Below are positions 32,163-39,036 of a stretch of 39,186 nucleotides of DNA, one piece after another. The first letter of the stretch is position 1; each line of letters starts with the position of its first letter. The notes beneath the pieces were generated by a model that had not been told where the DNA came from, ran no database searches, and saw only the letters and a list, made by a program, of their open reading frames with translations. This DNA is from Candidatus Zixiibacteriota bacterium (lineage in GTDB: Bacteria; Zixibacteria; MSB-5A5; DG-27): the NCBI GenBank assembly GCA_030605835.1, contig JAUWHO010000019.1:1-39186 (forward strand), in the 5' to 3' direction. The position numbers were made by a program, and so were the translations under genes.

Positions 32163-33329
32163 ATGAGACTATCCAAGTGGCACTTCGTTGGATTGGGTTT
32201 GATCATATTGGTTCTCGCTGGTTTCTACATCAGCAATAATGTGGGATCGCGAGAATCATCTGGAAAGGAAATTCGATACAAAGAACTTTCCATCAAGAGG
32301 GGGACATTCCACAGCACCGTTTCGGCCAGCGGGATCGTGAAACCGATCGATAGGGTCCAAATAAAATCGAAGGCTAGCGGACTCATCGAAGAATTGCCGA
32401 TCGAAGAGGGAGATTACGTCAAGAGGGGAGCGCTCATCTGCCGCCTCGACCAGACGGACGTCAAGGCCGAGGTGGAGCAAGCCCAGGCCGACCTGGATAT
32501 TGCTGAAGCGGAGCTAAAGCAGGCTCAAAACACATACAATCGACGAGAGCAGCTTTTCCTCAAGAAGCTTATTTCCAAGGAGCAGTTCGACCAAGCCGAC
32601 CTTCTCCTGGCACAGGCCAAGGGGAAAATGCTGCGCGCCCGGACCTCTTTGGAACAGGCCCATACCCGACTCAGTGAGACCATCGTTAAGGCTCCCATCG
32701 ACGGTGTCATACTTCAGAAATATGTGGAGGCGGGGCAGATAATCTCCTCTGGCATCAGCAACGTAAGCGGAGGCACCCCCATTGCTGACGTAGCGGATAT
32801 GCGATTCGTTGAGGTAGAAGCAGGTGTCGACGAAATCGATGTGGGAAAGGTCAGAGTGGGACGACCTGCTGCAGTGATTGCCGAAGCCTATCCGCAGACC
32901 AGGTTTTCGGGAGATATAATTCGAATTGCACCGGAGGCCAACGTAGTCCAGAACGTCACCCGCTTCAATGTCATTATCGAAGTGGAGAATACTAAAGGAC
33001 TGCTTAAATCTGGTATGAACGCGACCGTAGAGATCACCATCGCGAAAGAGGAAAATGTCCTTCTGGCTCCTACCCTGGCACTCACCGAATCGATGCGGCC
33101 TGACGCCGGTAGGAATGTCAGGCGGACCTTGCTGAAAAGTGGCCACGAGTTCGTGCCCCACGAGGTCGAGATTGGCCTCTCCGATTTCGAGCACACCGTT
33201 GTGACCGCGGGCCTGCAGGAAGGCGACATATTGGGGGTTCCAATGATCTCTCGCCTGAAAGAAGAGCATGATGGAGTGGAGGAGCGCATAAGAAGCACCC
33301 AGAGCTTCGGAGCAGCCGGCTCTCGGTAA
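32163..33329 (+). CDS. MacA/HlyD-like periplasmic adaptor (membrane fusion protein)
   Basis: This 388-residue adaptor has one N-terminal membrane anchor (HFVGLGLIILVLAGFYI). It has the standard layout. The first lipoyl half is SGIVKPIDRVQIKSKASGLIEELPIEEGDYVKRG. A long coiled-coil hairpin runs about 100-170 (VEQAQADLDIAEAELKQAQN...). The second lipoyl half is PIDGVILQKYVEAGQIISSG. The beta-barrel and membrane-proximal domains follow (MRFVEVEAGVDEIDVGKV, GMNATVEITIA). It would link an inner-membrane transporter to an outer-membrane channel. It is 50 nt upstream of the MacB-like gene and certainly belongs with it. No TolC-type gene is visible here. Confidence 0.88.
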   Translation: MRLSKWHFVGLGLIILVLAGFYISNNVGSRESSGKEIRYKELSIKRGTFHSTVSASGIVKPIDRVQIKSKASGLIEELPIEEGDYVKRGALICRLDQTDVKAEVEQAQADLDIAEAELKQAQNTYNRREQLFLKKLISKEQFDQADLLLAQAKGKMLRARTSLEQAHTRLSETIVKAPIDGVILQKYVEAGQIISSGISNVSGGTPIADVADMRFVEVEAGVDEIDVGKVRVGRPAAVIAEAYPQTRFSGDIIRIAPEANVVQNVTRFNVIIEVENTKGLLKSGMNATVEITIAKEENVLLAPTLALTESMRPDAGRNVRRTLLKSGHEFVPHEVEIGLSDFEHTVVTAGLQEGDILGVPMISRLKEEHDGVEERIRSTQSFGAAGSR

Positions 33330-33379
33330 GAATCACAGCATCTCCAACTCCCGCCGTGCTGAGGTAACTTAAAAAAGCT

Positions 33380-34579
33380 ATGATTATTCTTGAAAACATG
33401 AGGCTGGGTCTTCAGAGTTTGAGATACAGCCCCTTGAGGTCCGCCTTGACATTGATCGGGATAGCGGTCGGCATCGCCGCGGTTCTGTACGTAGTGATTC
33501 TGGGAGAAATCACAAAGAAGAGCATCAACGAGCGTCTGGCGGCTCTCGGATCGAATGTCCTAATGATAAGGCCCGGTGCCTCCCACTTCCACGGTGTACG
33601 CACCGCTGTCAACGTCGAGAATCTGACCTGGGATGATGCCAGAGACATCGCCGCCAACTCCCGGGTCATCACAACCACTGTCCCGACTTATTCCGGCTCC
33701 AATGTTATTGAGTTTGAGGACAAGAACACGAATTCACGTGTCACCGGTACAACTCCCGCGTATGCAAGTATCAACAACACTAAAGCGGCGGAGGGCAGGT
33801 TCTTCTCAGATCTTGAGATAATGCAACGTGCGCGAGTATGTCTTCTGGGAGCTACCGTTCACCAGGAGCTTTTCGGAGAGGAGACATCGGTGGGCAAATC
33901 CATATACGTCAATTCAAAGCGGTTTGAGGTTATTGGACTCCTGGAAGCTAAGGGAGAGTCCTGGTCCAGCCCGGACGATCAGGTCTTCATTCCATTAACC
34001 ACAGCCCAGGAACGGCTATACGGTGTAGATCACTTGAACCTGATTCTGGCCCAGTACAACTCCCCCGGTGACTTCGAAGAGGCGCTGTTTGACATCGAGA
34101 CCATCCTGCGAGGTAACCACCGCCTCAGACCGGACCAGGATAACGATTTCCGCGTCAGGCGTCAGGATTTCTTTCTTTCCACAATACAGGAAACCAATAT
34201 CGAGCTGGCAAACTTCGTCATCATCATCGCGTTGGTATCGCTGATAGTTGGGGGCATCGGAATAGCCAACGTCATGCTGGTCTCTGTGACCCAGCGCACT
34301 CGTGAAATCGGCGTTCGCCGAGCTGTGGGGGCGAACAGGATGATGATAATCACCCAGTTTCTCATCGAGGCCATGGTTCTCGGCATCGCCGGCGGAGCTC
34401 TCGGTATCTTAGGCGGAATGGTGTTCAATAAGATAATAATCGGGGGAGAATTGATAATGCCGTGGGTCTGGATCGGATACAGCCTCTTGATTTGTGTGGG
34501 GATCGGTCTGGCGGCCGGGCTTTACCCGGCTTTGAGGGCGGCTCATATCGGCGTCATCGAAGCCCTGCGATATGAGTAA
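33380..34579 (+). CDS. MacB/FtsX-type ABC transporter permease
   Basis: This 399-residue permease starts MIILENMRLGLQSL, the usual beginning of MacB-type permeases. The first TM helix is at about 20-42, followed by a large periplasmic MacB core domain (about 45-275). Three FtsX helices close the protein, with the signature GGIGIANVMLVSVTQRTREIGVRRAVGA at about 290-317. The ATP-binding domain of true MacB is not fused, and no ATPase gene is in the window, so it must be encoded elsewhere. The pair likely exports lipoproteins, peptides or toxins. Its stop is followed 62 nt later by the orphan repeat of the 206-residue gene. Confidence 0.88.
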   Translation: MIILENMRLGLQSLRYSPLRSALTLIGIAVGIAAVLYVVILGEITKKSINERLAALGSNVLMIRPGASHFHGVRTAVNVENLTWDDARDIAANSRVITTTVPTYSGSNVIEFEDKNTNSRVTGTTPAYASINNTKAAEGRFFSDLEIMQRARVCLLGATVHQELFGEETSVGKSIYVNSKRFEVIGLLEAKGESWSSPDDQVFIPLTTAQERLYGVDHLNLILAQYNSPGDFEEALFDIETILRGNHRLRPDQDNDFRVRRQDFFLSTIQETNIELANFVIIIALVSLIVGGIGIANVMLVSVTQRTREIGVRRAVGANRMMIITQFLIEAMVLGIAGGALGILGGMVFNKIIIGGELIMPWVWIGYSLLICVGIGLAAGLYPALRAAHIGVIEALRYE

Positions 34580-34641
34580 GTTATCCTACCGGTCGTGTCA
34601 CATTTAGGGTAGAAGCGGACTATGTTCTCGCTTATGTCACC

Positions 34642-34788
34642 TACTCGCAGGAGGTTGCTGACTGGATTCTGAGGGTGCCTTCAATGGCCGCCAGAAAGGG
34701 GATATTCATCGGGATAGGTCTGGGTTCGGTTGCCACCGCCTTGAGGGTGATTGTGGGGATAGAGAGAACCTATCTGGGTCGGGATTAG
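34642..34788 (+). pseudogene. Orphan 3' fragment of the 206-residue membrane-protein gene
   Basis: Reading the plus strand gives YSQEVADWILRVPSMAARKG and onward to the stop codon TAG. It matches residues 159-206 of the gene at 30343-30963 at 44 of 48 positions. The four changes are conservative (P/Q, V/I, R/K, I/V). Many codon third positions differ, so this is not a recent copy: both sequences evolved under selection before separation. There is no start codon, and the frame upstream is unrelated. It marks one side of a duplicated segment. Confidence 0.85.
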
Positions 34789-34810
34789 CAGACGATCTTT
34801 AAAACAGTGA

Positions 34811-34840
34811 AAACCCCCGGGTTCCACTCCGGGGGTTTTT
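34811..34840 (+). terminator. Strong intrinsic terminator
   Basis: The stem AAACCCCCGG / CCGGGGGTTT encloses an 8-base loop and ends in TTTTTGCTTTTT. It ends the plus-strand DUF6754 to MacB region, 22 nt after the orphan fragment. As it follows that fragment immediately, it may be the original terminator of the gene it came from. Confidence 0.85.
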
Positions 34841-34904
34841 GCTTTTTCCTTATGATGCTCTCTCGATAGAAAGCTCGTAGTTGTCGAGCTCCAACTCTGA
34901 AGCG

Positions 34905-34934
34905 TTACCTCCTTTTGATCGCCTTGACCAGATC
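34905..34934 (-). pseudogene. 3' remnant of a second copy of the small lipoprotein gene
   Basis: The minus strand reads DLVKAIKRR then TAA. This matches the C-terminus DLVRAIRRR of the 115-residue lipoprotein at 35018-35365. Homology stops upstream, where a 45-bp palindromic element begins. Only the last nine codons and the stop remain, so the call depends on this short match. Confidence 0.45.
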
Positions 34935-34944
34935 TCCCACTGTT

Positions 34945-34989
34945 CCGTCAGGACCGAAGCCCCGCTTATGGCGGGACGTGTCCTGACGG
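34945..34989. repeat. Nested palindromic element
   Basis: The outer arms CCGTCAGGAC (34945-34954) and GTCCTGACGG (34980-34989) are perfect. They enclose the inner hairpin CCCGC-TTATG-GCGGG (34961-34975). The two nested stems give a REP/BIME-like structure. It lies exactly at the break in the lipoprotein remnant. Confidence 0.75.
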
Positions 34990-35017
34990 TCAGTCAAGTT
35001 TAGACTTTTTTGGGGGA

Positions 35018-35365
35018 CTACCTCCTCCTGATCGCCCTGACCAGATCGCTGTGCTCCTTGACCTTGGCAACCAGCATTTCGTGGGCGGTCGAGTCTGCGA
35101 TGATCAGATCCAGCATCTTACTTTCGAGCTCCTTGTCCTCGATAAAGTGCCGCATCATCTTCTCGGTCATATCTACCCTCTCGAAAGCGCGGTCGACCAT
35201 GGAGGTGATCATCTCCGTATCGGCGGCGACGCGGTCGAGAATGCTCTGACGCAACACCGGGTCTTTGTAAATCTGCTCTAACGCCGCCTGTTTATCACAG
35301 GAGACCAGAAGCGGAAGTACCCCCACGAGAAATACAACCATAAGAAAAAGAGACACCCTTTTCAA
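35018..35365 (-). CDS. Small helical lipoprotein of unknown function
   Basis: This 115-residue protein has a clear lipobox LVSC (Cys23) after a signal MKRVSLFLMVVFLVGVLPL. The mature part of about 90 residues is predicted helical, with heptad-like hydrophobics: LEQIYKDPVLRQSILDRVAAD, MITSMVDRAFERVDM, MMRHFIEDKELESKMLDLI. No domain is recognised. Several bacterial lipoproteins of this size act as scaffolds or enzyme-activating partners, but that is not shown here. A promoter candidate lies at 35462-35490. A short 3' remnant of a homologous gene lies downstream at 34905-34934. Confidence 0.8.
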   Translation of the reverse strand: MKRVSLFLMVVFLVGVLPLLVSCDKQAALEQIYKDPVLRQSILDRVAADTEMITSMVDRAFERVDMTEKMMRHFIEDKELESKMLDLIIADSTAHEMLVAKVKEHSDLVRAIRRR

Positions 35366-35461
35366 TTTTACCTCCTGAAGCTGTTAGAAGTCAATCAAAA
35401 CTCTTCACCGGCGAAATGTTCCCTGGAGGGATTCAGTTCTCCAGCAGTTGAAATTTCTGTC

Positions 35462-35490
35462 TATTTATCAAAATCTTTTTGAGTTGTCAA
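35462..35490 (-). promoter_or_regulatory. Candidate promoter of the small lipoprotein gene
   Basis: On the minus strand a perfect TTGACA (35485-35490) is 17 nt from TAAATA (35462-35467), a weak -10. It lies directly downstream of the terminator of the preceding unit, the expected position for an independent promoter. Confidence 0.45.
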
Positions 35491-35510
35491 TATCTTTGTC
35501 CTTTGACATG

Positions 35511-35543
35511 AAATAAAAAGGGTGTCCCTACAAAGGAACACCC
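35511..35543 (-). terminator. Intrinsic terminator of the exported-protein unit
   Basis: On the minus strand GGGTGTTCC, loop TTTGTA, then GGGACACCC make a 9-bp stem with one U-G pair. It is followed by TTTTTATTTC. It comes 22 nt after the stop of the K/E-rich protein gene, the last gene of the unit 38212-35566. Confidence 0.85.
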
Positions 35544-35565
35544 GGTCAAGTCAGACCAGCTGCTA

Positions 35566-36021
35566 CTATGGGCCAGATTTATCCTTCTCCTTGGTGATCT
35601 TCTCTTCCTTGGTCTCATCTTCCTTGGTCTTCTCCTCCTCAGTCTTCTTCTCCTTGAGACGATCATCTATGCCGTCGCCGTTTTTGTCCCGAAAATAGTC
35701 GTACGCCTCCCTGGTTCTGATCTTCTTCTCCTTCTGAAAAGATCTCTCCTTATCCTTGCTGGGAAGTTTCTTCCAGCTCTCCTTGGCCTTGTCTTTCCTG
35801 ACCTCAGGCAGCCTCTTGTGCTTCTCTGCGGATTCTTTTTTCTTATCGGGACTTGGAGCCCTTTTAACTTTTTCCGTCCGGGGCGTCAGCTTTTTCTTCT
35901 CCACCTGCTCGGTTTTCTTGGATTTCTTGGGCGGAGTGGCATAAGAAACCGGCGAGAGCGCAAGCCAGGTGAAACAGGCCAGGATCGATATTGCTGAAAG
36001 CAGTGTTATTTTTCTAGACAT
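35566..36021 (-). CDS. Secreted K/E-rich protein with Ca-binding-like turn
   Basis: This 151-residue protein has a signal peptide (MSRKITLLSAISILACFTWLA, cleavage near YATPP). The rest is highly charged and lacks hydrophobic core residues, with long Lys/Glu/Arg stretches; it is probably disordered. It contains DKNGDGIDDR near residue 113-122, a type 3-thrombospondin-like Asp loop that can bind calcium. I do not recognise a family. The start is preceded by a good GGAGGGAGG ribosome-binding site. It follows the DUF4384-like gene by 12 nt. Confidence 0.7.
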   Translation of the reverse strand: MSRKITLLSAISILACFTWLALSPVSYATPPKKSKKTEQVEKKKLTPRTEKVKRAPSPDKKKESAEKHKRLPEVRKDKAKESWKKLPSKDKERSFQKEKKIRTREAYDYFRDKNGDGIDDRLKEKKTEEEKTKEDETKEEKITKEKDKSGP

Positions 36022-36033
36022 GTCCTCCCTCCT

Positions 36034-37359
36034 TCATCTTCGTCGAGCAACCTTGGTGCGTGGACTCTCTTGTCGAGATGAGGTTCCCTTTTCCACGCGA
36101 ACGCTTTGTTTCTTGATGGTGGAAGTCGACCTCTCCTTGCCATTTTCACTTCTGGAAGAACTTCGACTCTTCCCACTCAAAGATTTAGCTTCTTTTACTT
36201 CCTTTTTCTTCTCAGTTCTGTATGTTCGCCCCTTCGAGGAAGTTACCGTCTTCTTCTTCTCGGCTCCGCCGGAGATAGACTCACTCTTGGCAGATGCTCG
36301 CTCTTTGGACTTCACAGACTTCGACTTAATATACCTGCCTTCGCTGCTTTTCGCAAGTGTGGTCTTCGCTGGTGGGGTATACGTCGATTTTGAGCCAGTC
36401 CGGTCACGTCTGGTGAACTTACCCTCCGAGACTGAAGTCTCCGGATTCGCCCACGAGGGTCGATCTTTGTATTTCTTTCCACCCCAATCGTAGTCTCGGA
36501 AGTAATCGCCCTTGTATCTGCGCCGCTCGAATTTGCTGGTGTATCCAACCTTCACCCTCACCGGCCGATACCTCTCCACATAGACATATCTCTGCCAGCA
36601 GGGATAGCCATTGTAATAGACGATGATTATGTGGGGACCGATGAAAATGTTGGGAATGCACATCGGGGCATAACCCCAGAAGACACCGTCAATAAAGATC
36701 TCCCCACCGTACCAAGAGCAGTCCACCCAGACCGTTCCCACCGGCCAGTAGCGGTAATAGGCCCGCGGACGATAGTAGTGATGATAGACATTCTCGATCT
36801 CGAAAACACACCAGTCGGAGACGAAATACCGATCCTCGAAAACCTTAAAATTAGCCTTGTCTATGAGGTCAAACCTTTCCTCCTCCAGGTAGGCACACCA
36901 GGAGGGATCATACTCCGCCTCGCTCCGATACGGCAGCCACCGGGGAGGGGAGATTGGATGTGGAGAGGCGACTGCATAAAGCAGCTCCTCCCCCCGGGGC
37001 CCGCAGATCCTAAACCTATAGTCACGCTCGGGATCCGGCACCCGATAGGTCACCTCCCCTCTGACAAAGCAGTCCTCGTAAGGGTCGTGCGGATAGACAA
37101 GGTGGAGATAACCCTCGGTGTCGATCTCATACAGGAGGACATGACAGTCCATGTTGGTGCGGAAATAGACGACCACATCCTCGCCCAAGTAGAACGTTCC
37201 CCCTCTTCCCTTGTTAGTCCAGACCTCGATCTCCAGCTCGGGTCCCGGATGAAGGGGAGTCACACTGAAGCCGTATTCCTCTGGAGTCTGAGAACTCGCA
37301 GCTTTCGGGAATAGGCTCCAGGTCAGGAGAATCATTACAATCACGACATATCTTTTCAC
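36034..37359 (-). CDS. Exported DUF4384/PEGA-like protein with S/K/R-rich tail
   Basis: This is 441 residues when started at GTG with GAGG 8 nt upstream; a longer reading frame exists but would begin inside the preceding gene. The signal peptide is VKRYVVIVMILLTWSLF ... ASSQ. The DUF4384-like domain (about 30-120) includes GGTFYLGEDVVVYFRTNMDC, YEIDTEGYLHLVYP. An aromatic-rich central part (YHHYYRPRAYYRYWPVG) is followed by a PEGA-like IFIDGVFWGYAP. The last 120 residues are Ser/Lys/Arg-rich, very basic and probably disordered. Several Cys are present in the central part (for example CSWYGG, CIPN). The function is unknown. The basic tail may bind nucleic acid, mineral or acidic glycans. Confidence 0.75.
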   Translation of the reverse strand: MKRYVVIVMILLTWSLFPKAASSQTPEEYGFSVTPLHPGPELEIEVWTNKGRGGTFYLGEDVVVYFRTNMDCHVLLYEIDTEGYLHLVYPHDPYEDCFVRGEVTYRVPDPERDYRFRICGPRGEELLYAVASPHPISPPRWLPYRSEAEYDPSWCAYLEEERFDLIDKANFKVFEDRYFVSDWCVFEIENVYHHYYRPRAYYRYWPVGTVWVDCSWYGGEIFIDGVFWGYAPMCIPNIFIGPHIIIVYYNGYPCWQRYVYVERYRPVRVKVGYTSKFERRRYKGDYFRDYDWGGKKYKDRPSWANPETSVSEGKFTRRDRTGSKSTYTPPAKTTLAKSSEGRYIKSKSVKSKERASAKSESISGGAEKKKTVTSSKGRTYRTEKKKEVKEAKSLSGKSRSSSRSENGKERSTSTIKKQSVRVEKGTSSRQESPRTKVARRR

Positions 37360-37381
37360 TTTAATCACCTCACTTCTAACT

Positions 37382-38212
37382 TCAATAAAGAGGCACCTCT
37401 TCCGTCGGAGGCAGACTGAGCTCCCGATTGCCGGGATCGGTCTGATAGGCCCAATCGAAAACCATCCGATGCAGTGAAGCACTCACAAGGGTCAAACGTA
37501 CTTTCGCGTAATGATCATCTTCTGTAAGAATCACGTAAGTGTGATACGGGATAGCTTCCGCCCTCCCCCACTGAGACCAGCCACCCGCGGGAGCGTAACC
37601 GATTTCGTCTAAGGATTCGGTGTAACCCATATCCTGCAGATAGGTGAAGTCTCTGGCAACAGATATAAACAGGTTGCCGTTGTCATAATCGAGATAGAAA
37701 TCGGCTTCGGTATTATTATAGCTGTCGAACTGCACCACCGCTTGAGTGGAGAGGTTGAACCCACAGCTATCGGGTTTGGTGTCGAAATCACAGAGGGTCA
37801 CATCATACCCCTCCGGTCTGGGAGTGTCGAAAACATCCTCGTAGGAAAGGTCGGATTCGTTCCCGCTCTCATCGAAGGAGGCCACCGCATAATAGTACGT
37901 TTTCCCGTTGAAGAGACCTGTATCGGTGTAGTAATCTTGATACATACCGTAAAGTGTAACAATGAGATAGTAAGGTCCCGCCAGAGCGGAATCGCCGCGG
38001 TAGACATTGTATCCATCGCAATCCTCCTCGACGACCGGACACCAGTAGACGATGATTTCCCCGTCGCCGGTGACAGAATAAACCCCGGAGGGGACTGCCG
38101 GTGGAGTATCGTCTACGTAGTAGACCTCCGTCACTCTCCGGTCGCAGGAACAAAGAGAGAGCATGAAGAGACTCACCGTCAGAGCAGCTGTTCTAAGCGT
38201 TGTCCTGGCCAT
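37382..38212 (-). CDS. Exported FN3-domain lipoprotein
   Basis: This 276-residue protein has a signal ending LCSC (Cys23). A fibronectin type III domain (about 33-130) contains DTPPAVPSGVYSVTGDGEIIVYWCPVVEEDCDGYNVYRG and KTYYYAVASFDESGNESDLS. A C-terminal region with several Cys and aromatic residues follows (LCDFDTKPDSCGFNLSTQAVVQFDSY). The second half is unrecognised. It is the first gene of a three-gene unit, 22 nt upstream of the DUF4384-like gene. It has a sigma-54 promoter match 27 nt upstream of its start. The lipoprotein probably anchors the two secreted partners at the cell surface. Confidence 0.8.
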   Translation of the reverse strand: MARTTLRTAALTVSLFMLSLCSCDRRVTEVYYVDDTPPAVPSGVYSVTGDGEIIVYWCPVVEEDCDGYNVYRGDSALAGPYYLIVTLYGMYQDYYTDTGLFNGKTYYYAVASFDESGNESDLSYEDVFDTPRPEGYDVTLCDFDTKPDSCGFNLSTQAVVQFDSYNNTEADFYLDYDNGNLFISVARDFTYLQDMGYTESLDEIGYAPAGGWSQWGRAEAIPYHTYVILTEDDHYAKVRLTLVSASLHRMVFDWAYQTDPGNRELSLPPTEEVPLY

Positions 38213-38238
38213 TCATTCACACCTCCGTTCCACGTTAG

Positions 38239-38255
38239 AGCAATTAATGTGCCAA
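38239..38255 (-). promoter_or_regulatory. Sigma-54 (-24/-12) promoter of the exported-protein unit
   Basis: The minus strand reads TTGGCACATTAATTGCT, which agrees with the RpoN consensus YTGGCAC-N5-TTGCW. The GG and GC are separated by exactly 10 nt. With C at -12, transcription begins near 38228. The 16-nt leader holds GGAGG (38222-38226) 9 nt before the ATG at 38212. It needs an enhancer-binding protein and RpoN, neither of which is in the window. Confidence 0.75.
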
Positions 38256-38343
38256 AAGAGGTCAATATCTCCCGGTTGTAACGCCTTGCTGTGCAGGCAA
38301 TTACCGTTGCCGTTGAAACGGCCTCTCAAGCGCAGCCTTCTCC

Positions 38344-38380
38344 GCACAAATCCTGTTCAAGGAAGCTCCTTTTTTTGTGC
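38344..38380. other. Stem-loop with T-run of unknown role
   Basis: GCACAAA (38344-38350) pairs with TTTGTGC (38374-38380). Within it AAGGA-AGC-TCCTT is followed by a T-run, which could act as a weak terminator on the plus strand, but no plus-strand gene precedes it. The rest of the 404-bp gap 38213-38616 contains two promoters and no gene. Confidence 0.35.
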
Positions 38381-38434
38381 AACCGTTACAAGACCGAGGT
38401 TCCCGCGGAGTGCGGGGAGGAGGGGCCAAAGAAC

Positions 38435-38463
38435 TTGCGCCCCTCGCACCTTGCCTCTATATT
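38435..38463 (+). promoter_or_regulatory. Candidate promoter of ridA
   Basis: TTGCGC (38435-38440) is 17 nt from TATATT (38458-38463). Transcription would begin near 38470, giving a leader of about 146 nt before ridA. No riboswitch motif was recognised in this leader. Confidence 0.45.
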
Positions 38464-38616
38464 TAGGGGTAAGATCTGAGGGCCTTGTGGAATCAGGCTC
38501 TGGTGAGGCATTTGGGTTGCCTGCAAGATGTAGCTTAGAGCCTCTTCCGGGGAGTTTTCGAGAGGCTTCAGTTTGGGGAAAATGAATCCGTAAGAAACGA
38601 AGGGAGGAGGAAAGCG

Positions 38617-38994
38617 ATGAAGACAATTGCTACCGACAAGGCTCCTGCAGCGATCGGGCCTTACAGTCAGGCGGTGAAGGTTGGGAACTTCATCCACACC
38701 TCCGGGCAAATACCGATAGACCCCCGAACCAACCAGATCGTCTCCGGCGGAATCAGGCAGCAGACCGGACAGGTGCTGGAGAATTTGAGACTGATTCTCA
38801 AGGCCGGGGGCGCCGGCTTAGAGAACGTGGTCAAAACCACCGTATTTCTCAAGGACATGGCGGATTTCGCCTCCTTCAACGAGATCTACAGCAGGTTTTT
38901 CACCAGATCCCTGCCCGCCAGATCGACGGTTGAGGTTGCGGCTCTGCCCAAGGGAGCTCTAATAGAGATCGAGGCCATCGCCGTTCTTGAATGA
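38617..38994 (+). CDS. ridA: RidA/YjgF-family 2-iminobutanoate/2-iminopropanoate deaminase
   Basis: This 125-residue protein has the typical RidA length and sequence: APAAIGPYSQAV near the N-terminus, FIHTSGQIPIDP, QTGQVLENLRLILKAGGAGLENVVKTTVFLKDM, and the C-terminal signature PARSTVEVAALPKGALIEIEAIAV. The Arg of PARSTVEV binds the carboxylate of imine intermediates. It removes reactive imines from PLP enzymes such as serine dehydratase. The start has GGAGGAGGAAAGCG upstream. The next gene begins 42 nt later and may be co-transcribed. Confidence 0.97.
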   Translation: MKTIATDKAPAAIGPYSQAVKVGNFIHTSGQIPIDPRTNQIVSGGIRQQTGQVLENLRLILKAGGAGLENVVKTTVFLKDMADFASFNEIYSRFFTRSLPARSTVEVAALPKGALIEIEAIAVLE

Positions 38995-39036
38995 GCTTAT
39001 CAGCGGGCTCACTCAAGGAGCTTGCACCGACCCGTA

